IMG/VR virus record: IMGVR_UViG_3300037119_001561
Location: 1 to 27,469 of that record
Strand: one strand, 5' to 3'
Source: a virus
DNA length: 27,469 nucleotides
The position numbers and the translations under genes are program-made. Below are positions 8,019-14,511 of this stretch, in pieces. The notes below the pieces were generated by a model, which searched no databases, was not told where the DNA came from, and saw only the letters and a list, made by a program, of their open reading frames with translations. Every line of letters starts with the position of its first letter. Within the stretch, counting starts at the first letter, position 1.

Positions 8019-8161
8019 GGTGTCTCTGTCTCCTGTCTTTCAAGTCTAATGCGAGTCTAACCTGCGCGGCAAAGCGCCCGTGATTACCCTACTCGATGCG
8101 CGTTTGCCTCTAGTTAGACCGCAAGAGACTCGTGATTTTCAATGGAATTCCATCGCTCACG
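8019..8161. promoter_or_regulatory. Intergenic region with repeated TTAGAC motifs and a palindrome
   Basis: This 143-base stretch between the HNH-like and RuvC-like genes has no convincing reading frame. The heptamer AGTCTAA occurs at 8043-8049 and 8054-8060, an 11-base period. The reverse form TTAGACC is at 8114-8120. A perfect 12-base palindrome ATGGAATTCCAT lies at 8142-8153. TGCCTCTAG (8105-8113) and GACTC 13 bases later match a promoter element at 26965-27000 in opposite orientation, without its TATAAT. These look like protein binding sites. No standard promoter for the RuvC-like gene is clear. Confidence 0.35.
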
Positions 8162-8461
8162 CTACTCGAGTTCTTCGAGCTGTGCCTGTAGTTCATCTAT
8201 CTTTGCCTGCAACCATGCACGCCTCTTCTCGATGGACGATGTCGACTTCTTTTCCACCACGTAAATGTTGTTAGGACTTAGGTCAGTTCTGTCGTTGTTT
8301 CGGAACTTGACACGCTCGTTGTGACGAAGCTTCCGCCCGAGAATCATATCCTCGGCAATCATTCTATGTGTGAGCACCCATCCGACTGGTGTCCTTGTGT
8401 ACTCGTACCCATTCTGACTGATTCTAGTTTCGCCGACGAGTGCTGGTTGTCCTTTGGGCAC
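8162..8461 (-). CDS. HNH-like protein with coiled-coil tail, active site incomplete
   Basis: Starts at GTG 8461 after GGAGAGGAAA. The 99 residues contain GYEYTRTPVGWVLTHRMIAE, then LGRKLRHNERVKFRNNDRTD and LSPNNIYVVE. This follows the phage HNH_3 plan of a His at the first strand (H32), a beta-hairpin, and an N-rich loop ending in NN-x-VV. The central histidine of the usual VHHxDGN segment is missing: the residues there are V-K-F-R. The last 25 residues form an amphipathic helix ending DELQAQLEELE, a likely dimerisation coil. It may be a DNA-binding protein derived from a homing-type nuclease rather than an active enzyme. The fold call is moderate. Confidence 0.6.
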   Translation of the reverse strand: MPKGQPALVGETRISQNGYEYTRTPVGWVLTHRMIAEDMILGRKLRHNERVKFRNNDRTDLSPNNIYVVEKKSTSSIEKRRAWLQAKIDELQAQLEELE

Positions 8462-8481
8462 TTTCCTCTCCTTATGTTGAA

Positions 8482-8499
8482 GGGGGTGGGGCCACCCCC
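8482..8499. terminator. GC-rich hairpin between LPxTG and HNH-like genes
   Basis: GGGGGTGG (8482-8489) and CCACCCCC (8492-8499) are perfectly complementary across two bases, giving a very stable stem. It sits in the 45-base gap 8 bases past the stop of the upstream - strand gene (8507). There is no T-run on the - strand side, so it may act as a weak terminator, an attenuator or an mRNA 3'-end stabiliser. Confidence 0.5.
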
Positions 8500-8506
8500 C
8501 ATCAAG

Positions 8507-9151
8507 TTATACCTTCCGCTTCTCCACCAAGAGGAACAGTCCTCCGATGATTACTAGCGACAGGCCAATAGGTACCCAGACCCACGGGTCGAAGCCGCCA
8601 GTTGTAGGCAGCTCATCGGAGCCTCCAGGAGCAACTGCTACAGTGGTCACCTCGTCCTCTGCAGGGCTAACACCCCTACTAGGCGATGTCGTCGCTACAG
8701 TGTTCACAGGGACAATACCTCGACTCGGTTGAGTCGTGGCCGCAGAGGTCGACGATCCAACCCCTGTGGTGGTTGCTCCTGCCTGGACGGTGGTTGTCAC
8801 GTCGACACTTCTACACGTCAAGCACGGAGGCAGTGTAGTTGTAGGTGTCGTGGTAGTTGGTGGTTGTGTGATAACAACCGTATTGATCGTACAGTCAGGA
8901 CAGGTGGTCGTTGTGCTGGAAGATGTCGTCGTACTACTAGTAGTCGTGGTTGCTATAGTCGTGCTTGCACTAGTAGTAGTCGCCATCGTGGTGGTTGTGG
9001 TGGCTTGAGTAGTCGTTGGGTATGTTGGCTGTGTAGTCGAGGGAATGGTGGGACATGGACCTCCACATCGTATGACTGATGCGTCAGCCTGTGATAACCC
9101 CGCCATCCCCACGAGTAGTACAACAGCACTACCCACGAGGAAACGTTTCAT
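8507..9151 (-). CDS. LPxTG sortase-anchored, Thr-rich (mucin-like) surface protein
   Basis: The start is ATG 9151, overlapping the polymerase stop (ATGA). The 214 residues show a full wall-anchor plan. The signal peptide is MKRFLVGSAVVLLVGMAGLSQADA. A long stalk follows, in places almost only Thr and Ser, with three Cys pairs (CGGPC, CPDC, CLTC). Then come ELPTTG at about residues 180-185, a hydrophobic helix (VWVPIGLSLVIIGGLFLLV) and the basic end EKRKV. Host sortase would cleave at LPTTG and attach it to peptidoglycan. The stalk is probably O-glycosylated in actinobacteria. I do not recognise a binding domain. A role in changing the infected cell's surface, for example against superinfection, is inference. 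Confidence 0.85.
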   Translation of the reverse strand: MKRFLVGSAVVLLVGMAGLSQADASVIRCGGPCPTIPSTTQPTYPTTTQATTTTTMATTTSASTTIATTTTSSTTTSSSTTTTCPDCTINTVVITQPPTTTTPTTTLPPCLTCRSVDVTTTVQAGATTTGVGSSTSAATTQPSRGIVPVNTVATTSPSRGVSPAEDEVTTVAVAPGGSDELPTTGGFDPWVWVPIGLSLVIIGGLFLLVEKRKV

Positions 9152-11505
9152 ACTTCTCCCCATGTATTGCCGACTTTAACGTCGACAGGAAATGGAACGT
9201 AGTCGGTGAACACTTCAGTTGCCGTTTGTGACATCACCTCCTTCATTAGTTTGGCCACATCAGAAGAATCACCACGAGAGCACTCAACCAGAATACTATC
9301 GTGAACAGGCAAGCGAACACTAAGATTATGATCGCTCCGGAGTTTGATGAACGCAGCCAAACAGATGTCAGAAGCAATCGATTGCGGAAAGAAAGCGTAG
9401 GCTTCTTTTTCAACGTCCACTCGGTTCTCATTGGTGATCAACCAGAACCTTCGTCGCCGGCCGAAGGGTGTTTCCAGATCTTCGGACTCGCGCAGGACCT
9501 TATGTTTGATTGATGCTTTCCAGGCTACTACGTCAGGGATGACTCGGAAGAACTCGTTCATCATGTGTTGGGCTTCGTTGACCTTCATGTCGTATTCTTG
9601 CGCGATTGAATAAGCCTCTCGTCCATACGAGAGGCCATAGACGACTGCTTTAGTTCTGACTCGCTGCTCTTTGGTGAAGTCGGGACCGTAGAGCTGGGTG
9701 GAGATTTCGTTGTGAATGTCTCGTCCCTCGTTGAAAAGTCCACGTAGGTATTCGTCTCCGGCGAGAGTAGCGAGGACTCGCAGTTCAACCGTAGCATAGT
9801 CCGCTTGGACGAAGACATTCCCTTCCTCGGGGACGTACATATTTCGAATGAGACTTCCTCGGGGGACGTTCTGGAGATTTGGATTTCGACAGCTGAGCCT
9901 TCCAGTAGTTGTGCCATGGAGTAGGAAAGTAGGATATATCCGACTATTCCAGATACGCTTTCGGACTCCCTTGATGTAGGTTCCATACAGCTTTGCCTCT
10001 TTTCGATTTCGGAGCATGAGATTAATGAAACGTGCACTGTCTGATCCGGGTTCGCATCGTCCAAGCAGTTCGATAAGAATGTCTGCAGCTGTCGACTCGA
10101 CTCTGAACCCCATGTCATCGAGGGCCTCTTTCACTTGCTTCGGACTTCTAGGATTTCTCACCCACGGTTTGAGATCGTCCTCAAGCGCGTCCAGGCTCTT
10201 TGCATACTCCACAGCCAGCGTGTCGAGGTATGAGATGTCGACGCCGATACCTTCCATCTCCGACTCCATTAGGGCAGACGAGGCCTCCGTAAGGAAGGCG
10301 TTCAGCTTCACACTGGGGGCGTCCATTTCCCTTCGATATCGCTCAGCAAGGAGGTGTGTACAGGCAACGTCATATGCGTTGTATTTGTAAAGGACATCGC
10401 GAGGTACGACGGCGTAAGAGTCACCCTTACCCACAAACCGTTTAACCTCAAGATCATAGTTAGGGGCCCCAAGGAGTTCCGCAGCCAGATATTTGAGGCC
10501 ATGAGTACCCTGTCGCTCATCAAGAGCATACGAGGCAAGCATAGTGTCAAAACGAAGTTTCCCTCGCCCAAGTCTTCGGACCCCAGCAAGATCGAACTTT
10601 CCATTGTGGGCAATCCAATCCTTGTCGTCTAGAAGCTGACCTAGTACTCGCTTGACTCGTCCGTCTCTGAGGGCTTGTTCTCCGATGACAACAACTCGTC
10701 CAGGCTCGAATCCCAATCCGACGCAGAGGAGAGAGTGTCGGTCGGTGTGTTCGAAGCTGGAGTCTTTTTCGAGTCCGGTTTCGATGTCAACGACGAGTTC
10801 ACTGTATTTGTTTCCCAACTCGACGAGGACTTGTACTGCTCTTTCATGTTCGTCGAATACAGCCCACTTGGGGGGTTCGAAGTGGATCGTGACCGTGGAA
10901 TTAACCTTGCCAACGTCTGTAACAAACGAAGGGAATAGATCAGCAAGTCTAAGGCACGCAGCTGGATGAAACGTCGGAATGACTTTGACTCCTGGGATGA
11001 CATCCGACTCCTTTGCTAGACCGGTTCGTAGTTGTGTGATTCCAACATCGGATCGAAGGAACGAGTGCGCTGCTGTGTTGCCAAGAGCAAGAATGGTCTC
11101 GGCGCCTGTAGCCTGTATCTCAGCCACCAGCCGGCCATGGCAAGCTTTGACCTCAGCTGCCGTGGGCGTTCGATTGTTCTCAGGCCGACACAGAACTGCA
11201 TTCGTGATGAATACAGTGTCTCGGTCGACAGCGTGGTGGGAGAGAACCATGTCCAGTAGACGACCACTCGGTCCAGTGAACGGTACTCCCTCTTTAGCCT
11301 CCTTATATCCCGGTGCCTCACCGACAATGGCGAGACTTGCACGAGATGGTCCAGCGCTGGGACAGAACCGACTTGACTCGATATTAAGCGTACAGTTCTC
11401 ACAGTCAGCCAACGGGTGGCGCTTGGGCCCAGGTAAGGAACTTGGCGCAGTTGTGGTAGGACTCGTTGTACTGCCACTCGGTTGGGATAGCTCCGAAGAA
11501 GTCAT
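9148..11505 (-). CDS. polA: Family 4-type uracil-DNA glycosylase fused to family A DNA polymerase
   Basis: One 785-residue chain with three parts. Residues about 30-200 are an Fe-S uracil-DNA glycosylase: CENC (C35, C38) with C106 and C122 as cluster ligands, GEAPG motif with E63, and HPAACLR with H180. No KRRIH is present, so it is not UdgX. Residues about 210-400 are a DEDDy 3'-5' exonuclease (VVDIETG, HNGKFDLAG, YNAYD). The rest is polymerase: TGRLSCRNPNLQNVP, motif A QADYATVELR, motif B RTKAVVYGLSYG and motif C VHDSILVE. Motif B has Tyr where E. coli Pol I has Phe762, as in T7. ATG 11505 has AGAGG eight bases ahead and overlaps dpdA by 101 bases. TTG near 11412 is an alternative. This is the phage replicative polymerase. 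Confidence 0.95.
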   Translation of the reverse strand: MTSSELSQPSGSTTSPTTTAPSSLPGPKRHPLADCENCTLNIESSRFCPSAGPSRASLAIVGEAPGYKEAKEGVPFTGPSGRLLDMVLSHHAVDRDTVFITNAVLCRPENNRTPTAAEVKACHGRLVAEIQATGAETILALGNTAAHSFLRSDVGITQLRTGLAKESDVIPGVKVIPTFHPAACLRLADLFPSFVTDVGKVNSTVTIHFEPPKWAVFDEHERAVQVLVELGNKYSELVVDIETGLEKDSSFEHTDRHSLLCVGLGFEPGRVVVIGEQALRDGRVKRVLGQLLDDKDWIAHNGKFDLAGVRRLGRGKLRFDTMLASYALDERQGTHGLKYLAAELLGAPNYDLEVKRFVGKGDSYAVVPRDVLYKYNAYDVACTHLLAERYRREMDAPSVKLNAFLTEASSALMESEMEGIGVDISYLDTLAVEYAKSLDALEDDLKPWVRNPRSPKQVKEALDDMGFRVESTAADILIELLGRCEPGSDSARFINLMLRNRKEAKLYGTYIKGVRKRIWNSRIYPTFLLHGTTTGRLSCRNPNLQNVPRGSLIRNMYVPEEGNVFVQADYATVELRVLATLAGDEYLRGLFNEGRDIHNEISTQLYGPDFTKEQRVRTKAVVYGLSYGREAYSIAQEYDMKVNEAQHMMNEFFRVIPDVVAWKASIKHKVLRESEDLETPFGRRRRFWLITNENRVDVEKEAYAFFPQSIASDICLAAFIKLRSDHNLSVRLPVHDSILVECSRGDSSDVAKLMKEVMSQTATEVFTDYVPFPVDVKVGNTWGEV

Positions 11506-12145
11506 CGGGTCGGCCTCTGTACTCATGCTCGTCGATTCTCTTTCCGGCCAAGCCCATTACACAGGGCAACGATGTGTCGATACCACGTAGCTTCGGACTG
11601 TCGATGTCTGCGAGAGCCTTGACCTCTGTGATCCACTCCGACGTCCCTAGACAATGGTAGTCGACGAAGTCGAACGTGTTCCGAGGAAGTATGCCTTCGA
11701 GGAACGACTGCCTGAATGCTTTGTGGATGATTCTGTTGAGGCATCGTGGCACACCGAGTGTAGTCATGTAGCCCATCTTGTCTAGGGCCGTAGTGCACTT
11801 GAGGACCTCAACCAGGCTCTTACCCTGAGCAACGCCCATGTACTGAAAGCCATTACGCAGATGCTTCTTGAAGTCCAGGGCCAAGTCAATAGTGCGATCA
11901 CACTCACCCATAGCATCGGGAACCACGATCTCATGAACGCCGAGCTGTGCAGCGATGTTGAAGAGATCATCCCACTCCGTCTCGACACCTTCCGCAACCC
12001 CGTTGTCCAGGATCTTGAAGTCACTTCCCCCCTTGTAGTGGTTTAAGTACATCGGATATCGGCACAAATGAGGTAGTACCATCTGATACCTCGTCATCCC
12101 CGTCAGTCCCAACATCTCCATCGGCGTTATCAGGGCTACCTGCAC
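11405..12145 (-). CDS. dpdA: DpdA, 7-deazaguanine DNA transglycosylase (TGT-like)
   Basis: DpdA swaps guanine in DNA for preQ0, the DNA counterpart of tRNA-guanine transglycosylase. The 246 residues follow the small phage DpdA plan: VALITPMEMLGL, then FKILDNGVAEG (D47), HEIVVPDAMGECDRTIDLAL (D77), QYMGVAQGKS, and a late LRGIDTSLP. The TGT zinc site is absent, as expected for short phage forms. The start is GTG 12145 with AAAGAGG four bases ahead. It lies 125 bases inside the MazG-like frame, but the first residues are conserved-looking, so I accept the overlap. QueC, QueD, QueE and FolE are encoded just upstream on the same strand and supply its substrate. Confidence 0.88.
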   Translation of the reverse strand: MQVALITPMEMLGLTGMTRYQMVLPHLCRYPMYLNHYKGGSDFKILDNGVAEGVETEWDDLFNIAAQLGVHEIVVPDAMGECDRTIDLALDFKKHLRNGFQYMGVAQGKSLVEVLKCTTALDKMGYMTTLGVPRCLNRIIHKAFRQSFLEGILPRNTFDFVDYHCLGTSEWITEVKALADIDSPKLRGIDTSLPCVMGLAGKRIDEHEYRGRPDDFFGAIPTEWQYNESYHNCAKFLTWAQAPPVG

Positions 12146-12440
12146 TAAACCTCTTTTCGTTGTATTCCCGTTTCAGTTGGTACATCACTTCCATATCGAC
12201 GTTCATGATTGCTGCCATGTTCATCAAATAGATGAACACGTCACACAATTCGAACGCCAACTCAACATGGACTTCTTCCGTTAGTTCGATAGACCCCCTT
12301 TCGATCTTCTTGAAGAGGTTACAGAACTCTCCGAGTTCGCCAGTGATTGCAATGGTCATGTAGCCTAGGCTATGGGCTACATCCGGGAACCACCTTTCGG
12401 AGTCGTCCAAGCACTGCTGTTGAATGTCAACTATCTCCAT
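12021..12440 (-). CDS. MazG-like nucleotide pyrophosphohydrolase
   Basis: The start is ATG 12440, 16 bases after the folE stop. A longer upstream frame would run into folE. The first 100 of 139 residues are the all-alpha NTP pyrophosphohydrolase core with GELGEFCNLFKKIERG (ExxE) and ELAFELCDVFIYLMNMA (ExxxD) metal-binding helices. The last 40 residues (DGDVGTDGDDEVSDG and on) are acidic, low in complexity and overprinted on the start of dpdA. MazG-type enzymes hydrolyse (d)NTPs to monophosphates. In this operon it may adjust nucleotide pools or alarmones, or remove an unwanted nucleotide. The substrate is unknown. Confidence 0.8.
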   Translation of the reverse strand: MEIVDIQQQCLDDSERWFPDVAHSLGYMTIAITGELGEFCNLFKKIERGSIELTEEVHVELAFELCDVFIYLMNMAAIMNVDMEVMYQLKREYNEKRFSAGSPDNADGDVGTDGDDEVSDGTTSFVPISDVLKPLQGGK

Positions 12441-12456
12441 ATTATACTCTACCCCT

Positions 12457-13047
12457 CTAGCCCTTATCAACGTGACGGAAGAACTCTGCACGTGCCTGCT
12501 TTTCAGGATCCAGGAAGACCCCCAACATCGTCGACGTGATCGTTTTGACACCTGGAGCCTGTACGCCTCTGATCGTCATACACATGTGTTCGGCCTCCAT
12601 AACGATCCCAAGGCCAAGAGGTTCCTCGAGCATGTCGAACAGGTAGTGTGCGATTGCGTCAGTCAGATCCTCTTGCGTCCAAAGACCCTTCGACCAATAC
12701 TTGACCGCGCGTGGAAACTTTGACAGCCCGGCGATCTTCCCAATAGGGATATAACCGATGTGGGCGTAGCCAGAGAACGGAATCAAGTGATGAGCACACA
12801 AGGACACAAACGGAATGTCCTTGATGACGATCATCTCGTCCTTGCGGAGGTCGTTGTCAAAGACTGTGAACTCGAACTCTTCGGGTGTAGTCAAGTCGTG
12901 CAGCATGTTCAGAAAACGGCGAGGTGTTTCTTGTAGGTGTTGACTGTCTTCCCACCGAGCATTCGGGACGGCACGCATTAGAAAGCGTCGAGTCCTGACA
13001 ATGGCTCGACGTTCCTTTATTACACTCCTCTCAGTGTCGGAGACCAA
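12457..13047 (-). CDS. folE: GTP cyclohydrolase I (FolE type)
   Basis: Converts GTP to 7,8-dihydroneopterin triphosphate, the first step toward preQ0. Signatures are QETPRRFLNML, CAHHLIPFSG, GYIPIGKIAGLSKFPR and EAEHMCMTIRG, which contain the zinc Cys/His ligands and the GTP-binding glutamate. The end QARAEFFRHV is typical. The start is uncertain. TTG 13047 gives a 196-residue protein with a complete first helix but overlaps queE by 28 bases. ATG 12978 would lose that helix, and the longest frame begins at 13104. GAGAGGAG at about 13027-13034 suggests a start near the queE stop, possibly at a rare codon. It is followed directly by the MazG-like gene. Confidence 0.92.
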   Translation of the reverse strand: MVSDTERSVIKERRAIVRTRRFLMRAVPNARWEDSQHLQETPRRFLNMLHDLTTPEEFEFTVFDNDLRKDEMIVIKDIPFVSLCAHHLIPFSGYAHIGYIPIGKIAGLSKFPRAVKYWSKGLWTQEDLTDAIAHYLFDMLEEPLGLGIVMEAEHMCMTIRGVQAPGVKTITSTMLGVFLDPEKQARAEFFRHVDKG

Positions 13048-13706
13048 ATGTACTTGTGCACCTGTACGTTCAACTTCCAATCCAACTTCTCCTTGACTAG
13101 CCAATCGACGATGGCGGCATCGTCAGCCTTACCCCACACTGCGCCTACGTAGAACTGGGCCAAGCACCCTTGGCCTACTAACTCTTGGTACTCATGCTTC
13201 GCTTCGTACAAGTCGTTCTCGTTTGCCACTACGAACTTGATAGCGTCCTTGCTGAGTAGGGACAGCGCATTCTTTGTACGAACGTCTCTCAACTTGCCAG
13301 CTTCACCTGAACCTTGAAGCTTCCAATCCATGATGAACTTCATACCGGTTAGTGCCCAAGCGGGAAACAAGAATGAACCATTGGAGAAGCACTCCAACTT
13401 GAAGTTCTCGTCCCAGAGATATCTGGCGAGAGTGTACAGTTCATCTTCTTTCTGGAGGAAAGGTTCCCCACCCGTCCAACAGACCCACTTGACTGGCTTC
13501 TTCTCTAGGCAGTCCAAGACTATGTCGTCGATCGTCTTGACTCTAGAATCGACACGCCAGATCTCTGGGAAGATGGCGTACGGAGTGTCACAAGGCCAGC
13601 CTGCACATCTCATGTTGCATCCAGCGAAGCGAAGGAACTGAGTCAGCTCACCAGTCCTTGGTCCTTCACCTTGTGTACTCACGTAGTGTTCACTTACTCT
13701 CAACAC
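13020..13706 (-). CDS. queE: QueE, 7-carboxy-7-deazaguanine synthase (radical SAM)
   Basis: Converts 6-carboxytetrahydropterin to 7-carboxy-7-deazaguanine with SAM and a 4Fe-4S cluster. The 228 residues start with SEHYVSTQGEGPRTGELTQF, the QueE signature, and continue with the cluster loop CNMRCAGWPCDT (C30, C34, C39). Spacing is CX3CX4C rather than the usual CX3CX2C. VCWTGGEPFLQ follows as the SAM-binding GGEP motif. The start is GTG 13706 with GGAGG five bases ahead. The small membrane ORF upstream overlaps it by 17 bases. The third step in the preQ0 route, it lies between queD and folE. Confidence 0.93.
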   Translation of the reverse strand: MLRVSEHYVSTQGEGPRTGELTQFLRFAGCNMRCAGWPCDTPYAIFPEIWRVDSRVKTIDDIVLDCLEKKPVKWVCWTGGEPFLQKEDELYTLARYLWDENFKLECFSNGSFLFPAWALTGMKFIMDWKLQGSGEAGKLRDVRTKNALSLLSKDAIKFVVANENDLYEAKHEYQELVGQGCLAQFYVGAVWGKADDAAIVDWLVKEKLDWKLNVQVHKYIWSPTLRGV

Positions 13707-13776
13707 TTCGCCTCCCCCACCAGTAGCCTAGGCCCCAGATGGCACAGCCAAGAAGGACCCCAAAGAGGAATTCCAT
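13690..13776 (-). CDS. 28-residue membrane micropeptide, translationally coupled
   Basis: A short frame reads MEFLFGVLLGCAIWGLGYWW then GRRSVESK: one hydrophobic helix and a basic tail, a plausible single-pass inner-membrane peptide. Its ATG shares a base with the queD stop (TAATG), GGGAGGG lies just ahead, and its end overlaps the queE start. It fills the only gap between queD and queE. No family is recognised. It may simply keep ribosomes moving between the two enzymes. Confidence 0.5.
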   Translation of the reverse strand: MEFLFGVLLGCAIWGLGYWWGRRSVESK

Positions 13777-14207
13777 TAACCCTCCCAACTAGCACCGTTA
13801 TGTAGGCCCTCTTCGAGAACCGTACGGTACCTGTATTGAAGTCCGAACAACTGTCGAGCCGACTGCCCAATGTACCTAGCGATGGACTCGGTCGTTGGGT
13901 CTGAGGTGAACAGACGAATTCCAGGCGGATACAACTCTATGCCCTCTGGCTTCTTCGAAACGTCACGAAGCTGCCCGAGCCAAGGATCCTTCTCCCACAG
14001 AAGTAGACGATGGTCGAACTCCTTGTCGAGGAACGCTTTGAACCATTCCTTTAGGACATGGAAGTCGATGATGATCCCACGTTCGTCGACGTCACCGAAG
14101 ACCTCGAGTGTACACACCCAAGAGTGGCCATGGATGTTCTGACACTTACCAGGCAGTTGAAGCCGGTGAGCCATTTCAAAGTTGTGCTTCACTGTCACTG
14201 TCTGCAT
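13776..14207 (-). CDS. queD: QueD, 6-carboxy-5,6,7,8-tetrahydropterin synthase
   Basis: Second step of preQ0 synthesis, from dihydroneopterin triphosphate to 6-carboxytetrahydropterin. The 143-residue protein has the tunnelling-fold hallmarks: FEMAHRL (zinc ligand H14), catalytic C22 in GKCQNIHGHSW with H26 and H28, then GIIIDFHVLKEW and KEFDHRLLL. The C-terminal part (FTSDPTTESIARYIGQ) has the usual PT-x-E-x-x-A helix. The start is ATG 14207 with GGGAG five bases ahead, 32 bases inside the preceding gene. Slightly longer than E. coli QueD, with a linker near residues 85-95. Confidence 0.93.
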   Translation of the reverse strand: MQTVTVKHNFEMAHRLQLPGKCQNIHGHSWVCTLEVFGDVDERGIIIDFHVLKEWFKAFLDKEFDHRLLLWEKDPWLGQLRDVSKKPEGIELYPPGIRLFTSDPTTESIARYIGQSARQLFGLQYRYRTVLEEGLHNGASWEG

Positions 14208-14511
14208 CGTACTCCCTTCTGTAGAGTACTAATGAGATGACAGAGAAGACTGCCCTGTCTAGGTAGGCATCATCTACGTATGACGCCGTAGCTGTTCCTC
14301 GAGTCTTCCAGCCCTTGAGGAACGCCTGATGTTTCGCCAGTAGGACATCGCACGCTTGAAGTGGTGTAAGGCTCTCCATGTCGGCGATGTCAAGAATGTT
14401 CTGGTAGGCATCCTCACCTCCATACTCTAGGGCCTTCTCCCTGTGGTGCTCTACCAAAGACATGAGCGCGGATTCGAACTCGTCATCTGGGTCTAGGACG
14501 ATGCCGGTCAT
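14176..14511 (-). CDS. DUF6378-like small helical protein
   Basis: Starts at ATG 14511, overlapping the queC stop (ATGA). The longer frame upstream is a shadow. The 111 residues read like phage proteins with a YGGEDAYQNILDIADM segment, LTPLQACDVLLAKHQAFLKGW, and a final DDAYLDRAVFSVISLVLY helix with a conserved-type Asp. That layout resembles the DUF6378/nucleotide-modification-associated families of all-alpha, MazG-like folds. The match is from memory and moderate. The operon place between queC and queD suggests a supporting role in deazaguanine metabolism, but no catalytic site is evident. Confidence 0.55.
   Translation of the reverse strand: MTGIVLDPDDEFESALMSLVEHHREKALEYGGEDAYQNILDIADMESLTPLQACDVLLAKHQAFLKGWKTRGTATASYVDDAYLDRAVFSVISLVLYRREYDADSDSEAQL

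Noticed and set aside
8736-9008. Val/Gly-rich + strand frames opposite the LPxTG gene
   Set aside because: They are the mirror of ACN threonine codons of the - strand gene, which read as GTN valine on the other strand. No start signals.
10979-11590. A 203-residue + strand frame opposite the UDG domain
   Set aside because: It is antisense to the UDG/DpdA coding region, has no ribosome binding site or family match, and would run against the operon.
12440-12470. TATAAT directly before the MazG-like ATG, considered as a promoter
   Set aside because: The hexamer touches the ATG, so a transcript starting about 7 bases downstream would lack the start codon. The TCTNGA/GTCCA architecture of the other elements is also missing.
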